Source of the DNA: Okapia johnstoni
Lineage: Eukaryota; Chordata; Mammalia; Artiodactyla; Giraffidae
Direction of reading: 5' to 3'
Assembly: GCA_024291935.2 (NCBI GenBank)
Contig: CM044318.1
Coordinates: 86,564,001 to 86,628,000 of the forward strand
DNA length: 64,000 bases
The notes under the pieces are model-generated. The model had not been told where the DNA came from, made no database searches, and saw only the letters and a list, made by a program, of their open reading frames with translations. This document shows positions 42,850 to 53,440 of this stretch, piece by piece. Position numbers and translations under genes: made by a program. The stretch's first letter is position 1; each line of letters opens with the position of its first letter.

Positions 42850-43095
42850 GGAACTTCCTTGCACTGGGGCAGTGGGTAAGAATTTGCCTTGCAATACAGG
42901 GGACTTGGGTTCAATCCCTGGTCCAGGGAGGTTCCACATGCTACTGGGCAACTAAGCCAGTGCCCTGAAACTGTGAGCCCAAGCTTTCCAGAGCCTGCAC
43001 ACGGCCACTAGAGAGTCTCTGCGGTGCAGCAAAAATCCCAAGTACTGAAACTAAGTCAAGACATGGACAAATAAATCAATAAAGCAATTAAGTTT
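42850..43095 (+). mobile_element. CHR-type SINE, sense, with imperfect target-site duplication
   Basis: Head GGAACTTCCTTGCACTGGGG, B-box GGTTCAATCCC, CHR body (CCACATGCTACTGGGCAAC), and AAATAAATCAATAAA tail. ATGCCATA occurs at 42842-42849 and 43101-43108, each preceded by a TTAAA-type stretch. Confidence 0.87.
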
Positions 43096-43225
43096 TTAAA
43101 ATGCCATATACAAATGTGTCATAGATATGTATATTCTCTCTGGATGGATAGATAGATGGATAGACTATATTCTCTCAGAATATATATTCTATGTCAAATA
43201 TCTTCAATATAAACAATTACAACAT

Positions 43226-43703
43226 TACTTTGCCAACAAAGTCCGTCTAGTCAAGGCTATGGTTTTTCCAGTGGTCATGTATGGATGTGAGAGTTGGACT
43301 ATAGAGAAAGCTGAGCTCTGAAGAATTGATGCTTTTGAACTGTGGTGCTGGCGAAGACTCTTGAGAGTCCCTTGGACTGCAAGGAGATCCAACCAGTCCA
43401 TCCTAAAGGAGATCAGTCCTGGGTGTTCATTGGAGGGACTGATGCTGAAGCTGAAACTCCAATACTTTGGCCACCTGATGCGAAGAGCTGACTCATTGGA
43501 AAAGACCCTGATGCTGGGAAGGATTGGGGGCGGGAGGAGAAGGGGACGACAGAGGATGAAATGGTTGAATGGCATCACCGACTCGATGGACATGGGTTTG
43601 GGTGGACTCCGGGGGTTGGTGATGGACAGAGAGGCCTGGCATGCTGCAATTCATGGGGTCGCAAAGAGTCGGACACAACTGAGCGACTGAACTGAACTGA
43701 CGT
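43226..43703 (+). mobile_element. BovB fragment, sense, 3' 0.48 kb
   Basis: It starts at ACATTACTTTGCCAACAAAG and ends at the BovB 3' end (GAGCGACTGAACTGAACTGA). The upstream 43130-43190 stretch is a GATA/TGGA-type simple repeat. The reading frame is broken by TGA at 43319-43321. Confidence 0.95.
43361..43690 (+). pseudogene. BovB reverse-transcriptase C-terminal tail
   Basis: A 109-codon open stretch after the TGA at 43319-43321. It contains [17 protein letters not shown], then [19 protein letters not shown], then [19 protein letters not shown], ending AKSRTQLSD and a stop at the expected end of the BovB frame. This is the terminal domain only: the endonuclease, fingers and palm are absent and the stop separates it from upstream sequence. 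No function expected. Confidence 0.88.
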
Positions 43704-43734
43704 ATATAGTAGATACATGTGTATATGTATGTAT

Positions 43735-43857
43735 TGGAGGAGGAAATGGCAACCCACTCCAGTATTCTTGCCTGGAAAATTCCATGGACAGAGGAGCCTG
43801 GTGGGCTACAGTCCATGGGTGGCAAAGAGTCGGACACAACTGAGTGACTGAGCACAT
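43735..43857 (+). mobile_element. BovA monomer fragment (Bov-tA without tRNA head)
   Basis: It starts at GGAGGAGGAAATGGCAACCC and ends at GACACAACTGAGTGACTGAG, the body of a Bov-tA lacking its tRNA-derived head. It lies 30 bases after the BovB 3' end. Confidence 0.85.
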
Positions 43858-45934
43858 ATGTAGAAAGGTTTATATAATGACTTTTGACTGAAATTCCGTG
43901 GGATGTAATTTACCCAGATCCCTACTCTATGTGGCACACGATTAGCAGGTCTGCATAAACCCCCGTTACTGCTCTCATGCACTGACATGAACCCCCTGGG
44001 GAAACACTTACAATCTCTTCTCAAGTGACACGATACGCTTACATCAAAGAAGACAACACGAAACTCACACCGCGTGAATCCATCAATGACAACCCAGTTA
44101 ACAAGTATTGACAACTCAGTGACTACGTGAGATTAGTGGTTGCCCAGGACATTCAAATGCCCTGAATTATTAGGGTTTATACATGAGAGAAATCTAATGA
44201 GATTTTCCCAAATTTGACCACAGTCTTAAATGTACATGACATTTCCAGGAAGTTGGGAAGCTGAAAGAAATTGTCTAAACTATCTGTTGAAAAGAAAAGA
44301 GCAAAAAAAATAAGTTTGATCTACCATGCTAAGGAAAGTGACTCATTTTTCTATTCAATGTAGAAAATATTTTGCAAGATCATGTTACATGAAGAATCAT
44401 TGAAGAGTCCACAGACAAAAATGTAGTGAAAATCAAAAGGATTATACGAATGTCAGGCAGCTAATACATAAAGTAGGGTGTTGTTGGTCCAGATCAGGTG
44501 GACAGACGTGAAGATGAGAAGGAAATGTTGTAAGAGAAAGCAGAAGGACCTGGAACTGCTTTCCCGGATGAGGTCCAAGAGGGGAGCTGGGAGCGAGGAC
44601 ATGTGATCCAGAATAACGTGAACCGGGGCCCATGTTAGTTCCAGGTCTCAGTGATGCCAGATTCCATGGAGAATCTGGGTGTCAGAGGGCTCGTGTGTAG
44701 AGGTGATGGTGTTGGACATGAGGACAAGGTGCAAGGACCAGGGGTTTCAATGGCCTGTTCACAGGGACCTAGGTCACCTTGGATGCAGGTCAGAATTATG
44801 GCCAAGAAGGACATCATTGTCCAAAGGGCAAGGGCTTCTGGGAGACCAGCCGGAAGTCACATGACAGAAAAGGAAGAGGGAAGCCTTTCTCAAGGGAACA
44901 GAAGACTTGAAAGAAAAACAGTGTTTTGATGGTCTTGTTTTATGGAGAACACTGGCCTGTTACCTGGAGGTGAAGTGGACACTCTCTCCTCCTCTGAACC
45001 TGCACAGCAGTAAGGGTCCTGGGAGAAGCTGGTGTTCAGGGTGTTCCCCACCCTGTTCCAATCTCAGCCACAGCAGCAGTGGGCAGTGTGGGCGCCACGT
45101 GAACAGCTGGAAGGCTGGCTGCTCAGACCACCCCCTTAGCTCCCCAAGCACCGGGGGGCCTAGAATCAGGGCTACAGAGGACGGAGTTCTCCTCGGAAGA
45201 GCTCATCCTGAAAGCCCAGCAGATTGGCTGTTTCCACACACACACAGGGACCAGCTCTTCCAGATCTGACCCTTTCTTGAGGAAAGATCAAAATCCAAAT
45301 ATCCTCCCCTTACTGTGGCCATGGCAATGATGCTGGAGATACGGCCCCTCAACATATAACGAAGCCTGCATCGTTCTCATGGCTCCCTGCCTTCATCTGC
45401 TCGAAAGAAAAGACCCATCGCCTCTGCACAGGAAGGCAGGAAGTCTCCACACTAAGGGGTAAACTCCCTTCTCTGAGATTTCACTTTGTATCTGCTGTAC
45501 TGGAAAGAACTGCCTCTTCGCTCTGTGAGGGGATGAAGGGTTTCTGCCCACCCACCCCACGGTGCAGGGGCTGTGAGACCCCTGCAGCATCACAAATGGG
45601 CGAATGAGCCCACTCCGCCTCCAGGCTGCACCCCACAGGGTTAATCTGCGGAGCTGTCAGAGGGGGGCACCGTTCAGCGGGCCTGCGGGTGCAGGGGGAC
45701 GATGCTGGGAACAAGGACAGTATTTTTCAATCACTCATCCCCTGTGTGTGGACGACTCCGTTTGAAGAGCCCCCTGTGTGTGCTCCCCATGCTGTCCGGG
45801 GGCCTGGCCCCCTCTCCACACGCTTCCACTGTTTCTTCCTCTAAAGCCTCTCTTGGTCTGATTCTCCAAAGAAACACAGAAACACTACAATACAATACAG
45901 TAAAGTTCTATGCAATGAGGCAAGCTACAAATAC
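43858..45934. other. Single-copy DNA, no gene recognised
   Basis: 44090-44420 is AT-rich and may be an old unassignable LINE remnant. 44430-45880 has overlapping frames up to 120 codons and no recognised domain. Confidence 0.4.
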
Positions 45935-46800
45935 CCTTTATAACATTTTTCTGACAGCCACATTAAAAAAAAAATGAAACAGGCAAAACGGATTTCAATA
46001 GTATTTTATTTAACCCAGTATATCAAAAATACTACTGTTAAAACACGTTGTTGCTGTTCAGCTGCTAAGTCGTGTCCAGCTCTTTGTGACCCCACAGACT
46101 GCAGTATGCAAGGCTTCCCTGTCCTCCACTATTACCCGGAGCTTGCTCAAACTCATGTCCATTGACTCAGTGATGCCATCCAACCGTCTCATCCTCTGTC
46201 GTCCCCTTCTCCTCCCACCTTCAATCTTTCCCAGCATCAGCATCTTTTCCAATGAATCAGCTCTTTGCATCAGGTGGCCAAAGTATTGGAGCTTCAGCTT
46301 CAGCATCAGTCCTTCCAAAGAATATTCAGGACTGATTTCCTTTAGGATTGACTAGTTTGGTCTCTTTACAGTCCAAGAGATACTCAAAAGTCTTCTCCAG
46401 CCCCACAGTTCAAAAACATCAGTTCTTCAGTGCTCAGCTTTATGGTCCAACTTTCACATCCGTGCATGACTTCTGGAGAAATCATAGCTTTGACTGTGGA
46501 CCTTTGTTGGCAAAATGATGTCTCTGCTTTTTAATGTGCTACTTCTAATTTCCTGCCTGCTGTTACACTCTGCAGTGATTTTGGAGCCCAAGAAAATAAA
46601 ATCCGTCACTGCTTCCACTTTTTCCCCTTCCATTTGCCGTGAAGTGGTGGGACCAGATGCCATGATCAAAGAACTTGTAATCAATATAATCATTATTAAT
46701 GAAACACTTCTCATTTTTTTCACATGAAGTCTTTGAACTCCAGCATGCATTTCAAACCTGCAGCACGTCTTAGTCTTGTTCAGCCCCAGCTCAAGGGCTT
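45935..46800 (+). mobile_element. Old hAT-like (MER3/Charlie-group) DNA transposon remnant, split by BovB
   Basis: Left part 45935-46043 (CAGCCACATTAAAAAAAAAA, TAGTATTTTATTTAACCCAG, ATATCAAAAATAC). Right part 46671-46800 (TAATCAATATAATCATTATT, GAAGTCTTTGAACTCCAGC). Together they read in the order of a common old mammalian repeat that I associate with the MER3/Charlie group; the exact name is uncertain. Confidence 0.55.
46044..46670 (-). mobile_element. BovB fragment, antisense, 3' 0.63 kb, nested in a DNA transposon
   Basis: It begins at a variant BovB 3' end (TTGCTGTTCAGCTGCTAAGT) and runs to the region ending GGGACCAGATGCCATGATC. Contains TGA at 46427-46429 in the RT frame and small deletions around 46435 and 46545. 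Flanked on both sides by the hAT-like repeat. Confidence 0.93.
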
Positions 46801-46888
46801 GGCAGCCTCACAGGCCTCAGGCATACTCGTCACAGCCCTCTGTTCAAGAACTTCCCCGACTTGTTGTTGTCCTCTGTGGCTGTAGAGT

Positions 46889-46985
46889 CGATCCCCTGGT
46901 TAAATCCTGCTACAGCTCCTCTTGGTGACCTTGGGAAAGCTGCTTCGCATCTCTGAGGACTGGTTTCCTTATCTGTAAAAATACC
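46889..46985 (+). mobile_element. MIR SINE, sense
   Basis: Contains the conserved MIR core order TAAATCCTGCTACAGCTCC, GTGACCTTGGGAAAGCTGC, ATCTCTGAGG and TTTCCTTATCTGTAAAAATA. Confidence 0.85.
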
Positions 46986-47646
46986 ATGACACCAAAGTAC
47001 CAATACATACTACACCAGTATGTAGTCCGTGCACCTGATGTGTCACGGCCCTCGTCTTGTGGGAAGCGCTGGGTCTGGGCTCCCCAAGCCCGCTGTGCAG
47101 GACTGCGGGGCTGGTCCTACCACAGCCATGCTTTTGAAAGCAGCTCTTCTGCACTTTTCTTGTTTGCTCATTCCTGTTCCCAGCTAACCTTAAAAGAATC
47201 TAATTACAGGAATGAGATCACTAGGCAGTTTAACTAAACTTCTGACTGACGAGCTACTGAACGCATACCATGCCTTGCTTAACCTGTTGATTCTTTTCCT
47301 AGATTAAAAGAAGTACGAAGGAAGAATTAATAAAGCTTTTGGCAGCAATGATATTTCAGTGCTTATTAATAAAATAGTAAGTACTCAATTTCTATTTTTC
47401 CAGACTGAGCTGCCATCCACCATGGGGGCTATAATGATATCACTGACCACATAAAAATCTGAAGACAGGAATCTCTGAAAAGCATCAGCAACCACCTCAA
47501 AATTTATTTTCAGAAGACGGCTCCCGAATAAAGATTTAACACTTTCAGCTGCACACTGTATTTTTATATGACTCTGTGTGGTACGATGTTTTATCTGAAT
47601 CTAATAACTGTTCTTCTAAGTCAATTTCACTTATTTTGTATTACAC
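46986..47646. other. Conserved-looking single-copy DNA with an exon candidate
   Basis: From about 47170 to 47560 the sequence is repeat-free, AT-rich and motif-dense. It contains the splice-bounded segment at 47303-47376, listed separately. Confidence 0.4.
47303..47376 (+). other. Exon candidate (74 nt) with branch point, acceptor and donor
   Basis: Upstream is a branch-point-like CTTAAC about 20 bases before the junction, then a pyrimidine tract and acceptor (TTGATTCTTTTCCTAG, ending at 47302). Downstream is a donor matching consensus (ATA|GTAAGTACT). Frame 1 is open across all 24 full codons, starting IKRSTKEELIK; the other frames stop. A second acceptor-like CTATTTTTCCAG follows about 27 bases after the donor, too close for a normal intron. 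Peptide not recognised; it may be coding, non-coding or chance. Confidence 0.3.
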
Positions 47647-47862
47647 AGGGACTTTCCTTGTGGGTCAGTTGGTAAAGAATCTGCTTGCGGTGCAGGAGAC
47701 CTGGGTTCGATTCCTGGGTAGGGAAGATCCCCCGGAGAAGGAAATGGCAACCCACTCCAGTGTTCTCGCTTGGAGAATCCTTGGACAGAGGAGCCTGGCA
47801 GGCTGCACAGTCCATGAGGTGGCAAAGAGTCGGACATGACTGAGTGACTAACACACACACAT
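47647..47862 (+). mobile_element. Bov-tA SINE, sense
   Basis: Head GGGACTTTCCTTGTGGGTCA, B-box GGTTCGATTCC, full BovA body, and tail ACTAACACACACACATG. No clear target-site duplication. Confidence 0.93.
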
Positions 47863-47886
47863 GTTATATACGATTCTGGGCATATA

Positions 47887-47949
47887 CCAAAAATAAGGAG
47901 AAGCATGTTCCGAAAATAAAGAGAAGCATGTACCGAAAATAAGGAGAAG
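47887..47949 (+). repeat. 23-bp tandem repeat, about 2.7 units
   Basis: Units of CCGAAAATAAGGAGAAGCAT plus three bases start at 47887, 47910 and 47933; the third is partial. One or two differences between units. Confidence 0.9.
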
Positions 47950-48329
47950 GCTCTATGGGTTGACTCTGTAAACAAACAAAAAATGACTAAAGAATTAGGT
48001 AGTTAAAGAAAGACTAACGGTCCGCCCAGCAGTCCTCTTAGCAATCCTGAGGCAGACCATGTGGGCAAGACAACCTCTGAAGACAGACCGTGAGATGTCA
48101 GCAGGTCTGTGTGGAAATGATGCGGGATCCACCTTCCTGATGATTTGCTGAGGTTCTTTCTCCTCCTCTCCTGTAAAAGCTGTCCTCATGGCCGAGCAGA
48201 ATCTCGGGAGCTGGTTTGGGACACAAGTCTGCCTTCTCCGCAGGCTTGCCGGCACCCTGAGTGAAGCTACCTTTCCCTTCCACCAACACTTGCCTCTCGA
48301 GGGTTGGCTTTCTGAGCAGGGTTGACAAA

Positions 48330-48840
48330 AAATAGTCACAACCTAAAAGCTGAAAGTTGCTTAATTCAGTGGTGATTTGTAGGACTTTGAGCTTGGGAAA
48401 CAGCATCTCAGGCAACCCTGAAAGACCTATTCTGAGGACGCGAGGGGAGGAGCCAGGTTATGTAAAAGTTTTCAACAAAGGACAGGTAATCTGAACATCA
48501 AAAGATTATTGTGAATTAAAGAAAAACTGATATCCTAAGTTAAGGAATTTAGTGCTTTTCTATTCCTGGGAACATGTGAGAATCTGGGTTCACTGAAATC
48601 ATTCCTTCCGTCGGCATCTCCGCTCTCTGGGGCCAGCATCCTGTGTTTTTCACATCCTGAGCTCCTCAGTGCTCACTCTAGGGAGTGGCTGCAACCTAAA
48701 GTTGCCTGATCGCAGACACAGGTATCCCTCTCCTTTGTCATTTCCCTTAGGGATCACTGGGCCATGTGCAGAGCCAGAATCGCCGATGACTACGCCATAC
48801 TTGTTCACTGATGTGGCAGGACACATCCTATTTCTAAGCA
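48330..48840. mobile_element. Probable ruminant LTR-retrotransposon-derived repeat
   Basis: Text such as CAACCTAAAAGCTGAAAGTT, GGTGATTTGTAGGACTTTGA, AACATCAAAAGATTATTGTG and AAGGAATTTAGTGCTTTTCT matches a repeat I associate with ruminant ERV-derived sequence. It includes a TATA-like GGTTATGTAAAAG. Orientation and boundaries are uncertain and no viral reading frame is present. Confidence 0.5.
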
Positions 48841-49889
48841 ACTAGCAGCCCAACCTGAACCTGAGTTTGGCAGCAGTTTGTGGATGTGTCTGGGGGCCAG
48901 AACTCCAGCACAGACCTCATCTGCGCCCCCCCACCCCTAAACACCATCACACCCCCCATGACCGACCCCCTGGCACCCCTCCCCCACCTGCCCTCACGCC
49001 CCACCAGGCTGGTCCTCTTCCCATCTGCTGCACCCCCTCTCCTGACCTTCTTCTCAACCTAGTGAATTCCCACAGTTTCTCTTCTCATTGAGGAATTCAC
49101 TGAACCCTCCTAAAACCAAGTTCCCTTGCTGAGCATCTGACTAGCCTCTCTATCCAAAACTATCCCCTTTCTTGTCCCACTCCTGTTCTCCTAAGGATTG
49201 AGTACGAAGGAAAGGGGGGTGAAACCAAGCAGGTCCCTGCAGGCTTCCCAGGTACAAAGCCCCTCCGTGTCCCTTTTTCCTGTTTGTAGAAGAGGCTCCA
49301 GTCTCCTAGGCTTTCCCTGGGTAACAAAGAGCAGCCGGGAGCACTTACTAAACCAGAGAAGTGTGAGAGGGCAGGCACAAAGGAAACGCAGTTAAGCCAG
49401 GACAGTAACGACAGTAGCTCAGCAATAAGCCAGAGCCCCAGTGCTTTCTGAAGGGATTCACGTGCCAACATAACACGTGTCCTTGGAGCAGTAGCTGCCC
49501 ACCCTCCTTGCTTGACACCTGCCGTAAATGATGAACTTCCCACCCCACAACCCCATGTCAGGTTTGGGAAGGATTGCCACATTCTATTAATATATGTTTC
49601 AAAGAGTCTGGTGGATTCCATGTTACAAATTAAGAATCCCTGAATGAAAGATGTGCACAGGACTTGGAATAATGGTGCTTATGCTTACCATTTAGGAAGA
49701 ATGTTCTCGACTCAGCCTCTCAGTCATCACTAAGCACAGGAATCCAAGCAGCTGCAACACTGGAGACAGAACAGTAGCTGGTGCAACACAGCTGTGCAGT
49801 TCTGGTGTGGGGTCAGTGCAGACCCCACAGGGCACAGCCCCCGGCAAGACTGCCTTCACCACAGATGCCAGCTGCTACCCCACTAGCTC
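48841..49889. other. Unassigned DNA, possibly LTR-related at 49190-49640
   Basis: 48900-49030 is C-rich. 49160-49621 holds a 153-codon minus-strand open frame without recognised domain, in sequence that vaguely resembles a ruminant LTR; I could not confirm this. Confidence 0.3.
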
Positions 49890-50520
49890 TCCTGTACTGC
49901 CAGCCAACTGGTAACACACCTGAGGTTTCACAATCCTCTCCGTTTCAATAATTCACTGGAATGACTCAGAAAACTCCAGAAACCCTTACACTTAGGATTC
50001 AATTTTATTATAGGGGAAACAAATCAGAACCAGCCATGTGAAGGGACTCCAGGAGAGGGACACAGTTCTCCTCTACCTTCCAGATTCTGGTGGGTCTAGC
50101 GATTAAATCGGCATGAGACAGGTTAACAGGAGAAAAATCAAGCAAAACTTCAATAGCATTTAAACATGGGAGAGATCCAGGAAGACCAGGTGAGGCCTCA
50201 AAATGGACAAAGCCCTCACATTAAATACCATCTTCAGACAAAACAAAAGGGGACTTTGAGGGCAGTGTTTGGGACTTCAAAGAGGAGACGAAGGCAATTG
50301 GTGTGGAGACAAAAAAAAAAAGTTTCTGTGTCCAGTTGTCTCTCCAAGGCCCAGTAAACATTTGTTTATCAGACTTTTGCTTTCCCAGGAGTTATCTCGT
50401 TAGCATAAGCTCAGATGTGGTCTCTGTACCCACCATGAATAACAAAGACATCTACTCCTATCACTCAGGAAACCCAAAGGGTTTAGAAGCTCCCTCCCAG
50501 CACCTGGGGATAAAGGCTAG
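49890..50520 (-). mobile_element. Old LTR remnants, antisense
   Basis: 49940-50060 has the antisense LTR order AATAATTCACTGGAATGACT, then CAATTTTATTATAGGGG (decayed polyadenylation signal). 50105-50330 has GACAGGTTAACAGGAGAAAA, ACATTAAATACCATCTTCAG and GGACTTTGAGGGCAGTGT, another old antisense LTR pattern. Families not named with confidence. Confidence 0.45.
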
Positions 50521-51520
50521 ATGCATTATTTATTTTGCATGTCAGTTATTCAAAATGCATTGGAAATGGAGTTCTTGTTCACTGCCATTTCTAGTAAATC
50601 AAGAATTATTACGATCTCAGTTCTCTCTAAAATTATGACATAAACGTTTTACAAGGGCACACACATTTCGCATGCATTCAGAGAACGTTCCCAAAGTGTC
50701 TGGGAGGACAGAGCTCCCTTAAGGTAATAGAGGGAGAGAATGTGGCACCACTTTATTAGATGGAAATGAGGAGGGCTGGGGTTCACATATGCAGCTGTTT
50801 AAAACACAAAACACAGTCATTACGATATAAAAATTCTGGCAATGGAAAGATAATTTTGAGCCTAAGGATAATTTTTTCAAGTTGTCTAAACTGGTACGCA
50901 GTGACTAAGCATTGCATCACAGGTAAACAGAGTTGCATTTTTCCCATAAATTAATAAGATAAGATGATGAGCCCAGCGGTCCCCGTTGCTATTTTTATTT
51001 CACTGTGACCGTATCACAAGAAAGGCAAAGAAAAAAGACTTTGTACCAGAAAACTGTGGTTTTTCCCCCTAGAATTACTGCAGTTTAGAATCTTGATTTT
51101 CTGTTAAAGTGGAAAGTTGAATTTAAAAAAAAAAACAACCTCCATTACTTAGAGGCTTCCTGGCAAGGGAGGAAATTTCAGACTTATGACCTTGATGATT
51201 TAATTAACCTGTGAAATGTCTCAATGCCTCCAGAACCTCCTTCATTTTTATCCTAAGGCCTCTATCAAACCACTTTCAGCATGGAACTCTAGTTTCTGTG
51301 ACACAACCCTTTTCGATTTATAACTTTTGCTTTTGAGAGAAAATAATAAATCACTTTCCTGAAGTTCTTCTGGACCTGAGTTCCCTTTTACAGGAAGCTT
51401 TCCTGGCTGCGTGAATATCCTTCAAAAAAAGAAACCAGGAGTTCTGCACCTAAGGTACACTGGGGTGCGTACACCTCACGTGGAATTTTTATAAACTTCA
51501 ATGTCAAATAATCTCATTGA
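50521..51520. other. Conserved-looking single-copy DNA
   Basis: Repeat-free and AT-rich, with runs such as TTTAATTAACCTGTG near 51199 and TAGAATTACTGCAG near 51071; resembles conserved non-coding DNA. An A11 run lies near 51125-51135. No gene seen. Confidence 0.4.
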
Positions 51521-52000
51521 TGTGTGGTTCCATTTCTAAGCATGGACGTGACTGGGCAGAGTGGTTGCAGGAAGGGGGACCCCTTCCAGGGTCCAAGCGT
51601 GTGTGCCTGTCCAACACTCAGAAAGGAATCGTCCAAGGAGACACACGAGCTGACAAAGCAAGAACTTCATACGGACGGGGCGCCCGGACGGAGAGCAGGA
51701 GGCTAAGGGAGTCCAGGAGGTTTGTTCTCCAAGTGGCTCGCTGTCCTGACTTTTATGGTGATGGGGTTAGTTTCTGGGTTGTCTTTGGTCAGTCCTCTTG
51801 CTTGGCCCATAGCTGGTCTGGATTCCAGCGTGAAGGACTCTGGGAGGTTGGCAGGACATACGATGGGCTGGCGTCTCCCAGTTAGTTTTTGGTGGCAGCA
51901 CTGTGTTCCTTATCGGGACCTCCTGTCGTGTGACAACTTGGCCAGTGGTCATCACTGGGCACGGCCCAGGCAGCTGATTTTGGTCAACGGTCCCCTAACA
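51521..52000 (-). mobile_element. Ruminant ERV LTR, antisense, probable solo
   Basis: On the minus strand it starts TGTTAGGGGACCGTTGACC at 52000 and carries a TATA-like CATAAAAG near 51755. It ends near 51521 with the inverse of TGTGTGGTTCC, so it has TG...CA type ends and about 480 bases. Internal text (GGTTGCAGGAAGGGGGACCC, GGAGACACACGAGC, CTTGGCCCATAGCTGGTCT) matches a ruminant ERV LTR family known to me. No exact target duplication and no adjacent retroviral genes. Confidence 0.78.
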
Positions 52001-52232
52001 GAATCAGGTAAAATACCAGTGATCACCACAGTGCTACAGCCTCTATTCACCTTTACCTCCAGCAACCGGAATTCAAACAAAAACAGTTTTGCTGCTATTG
52101 ATGGCTTTCTTCAACATTTCTTTTAAAATAATTGAGATAAGGAAAGAAAGAAAGGCACAGCACAGATGAAGTGTCCGTGGGATTTGCTTTTGTCTCTGAG
52201 GGGAGCGGAGGTCGAAGGGCACGGAGCTGCTC

Positions 52233-52436
52233 CTTGTGTGTGTCAGTAGCTCAGTCGTGTCCGACACTTTGCTGCTCCATGAACTGTAATCCACCAGGCT
52301 CCATGGAGTTCTCCAGGCGAGAATACAGGAGTGGGGTGCCCTTCCCTTCTCCAGGAGATCTTCCTGACCCAGGGAGTGAGCCTGGGCCTCCCGCATTGCA
52401 GGCAGAGTCTGTGCTGTCTGAGCCCCAGGGAAGCCA
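52233..52436 (-). mobile_element. Bov-tA SINE, antisense
   Basis: Tail TTGTGTGTGTCAGTAGCTC, BovA body, head with GAGCCCCAGGGAAGCC. The B-box is degraded (sense GGCTCACTCCC). Confidence 0.9.
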
Positions 52437-52849
52437 GCTGACACGGTAAGCGGCGGTTTATTTCTGCACGTCTGCATAAGTGCGTCCAAGGGTATGGATC
52501 ATTTCAGAGAACTGCTCTTTTTTGAAAATCTTGTAATTTAAGCAAAGCTCAAATTGAGCCCAAAGCAAAAAGCTTGCCTTGAAACACCCTGAAAGGCTGC
52601 TCATCTCTGACAAGTGGAAGAGGCCGCAGAAAAGTGGGGAGCTGTGGGGACCCCGGAGGAAGCCGGGCTTGTGGCCTAGAGTGGAGGAGGGGGAGAAAGC
52701 AGCTTCCTGGAGCGGAGCCGCCCTTTCTGCAGCCGCTGGGCTTTCCTGTGACCTCCCAGTGGCTGTGTGCCCCTCACAGCCCCAGTGACGCCACTGGCAC
52801 CTGCGTTCCCCCATGTCCGCTTGTTACCAAACACACGCTCACATACCAG
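52437..52849. other. Single-copy DNA, no gene recognised
   Basis: Overlapping frames of about 65-118 codons with no recognised domain. Confidence 0.45.
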
Positions 52850-53440
52850 GAGGCACAGTGAGGCCAAGCAAACTGAGACGGCAGAGTCTGGAGCAGAGGA
52901 AGCATTATTGCAGGGCCAGGCAAGGACAATGGGTGGCTCATGCTTCGAAAACCCTCATTCCCTGATGGCTTGGCAAGGGCGAAGTGTTTACAGGCAAAAT
53001 TTGGGGTGAGGGCTGCAGGGGTGTGTGACTTTCCTGATCCTTTAGCTGTAAAGCAACAGGGCCATGGTCCGGGGATCTTGTCCTCAGCCTGGACTTATTC
53101 CCGGTGGGGGGCCTCAGTTCCCGCAGAAGCCGTCAAAGATACCGTTATGCACATCCCTTGAGGAGGAACCAGGGCCCTGCTTTAATCATCGTAGGACAGT
53201 TTCCTGACTATTCCTCCTTGTCTCTGTACCCCCTCCCCTCCCTGACTAGCAACTGTTTGAACCCGCCCTTTGGAACTCAGGGAAGGCCTGGGAGGCTGCA
53301 TGAAGCCTGTTCCCTACAGATAAGAAATGAGGGACATGGAAAGGGTTTGCACCCGGAGGGTCCTGCCCGGCTTCACGCTCTGCCATCACAGGATCAGTAA
53401 ACAGCCTGTCCTTGTCTTCCAGCCCCCTCTTCTTTTTAAA
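52850..53440 (-). mobile_element. Ruminant ERV LTR, antisense
   Basis: Plus-strand text in order: GCATTATTGCAGGGCCAGGC (decayed polyadenylation region), AATTTGGGGTGAGGGCTGCA, TGAGGAGGAACCAGGGCCC, GACTAGCAACTGTTTGAACC and CAGCCTGTCCTTGTCTTCCA. This is the antisense layout of an abundant ruminant LTR. Diverged; internal viral genes absent. Confidence 0.7.
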
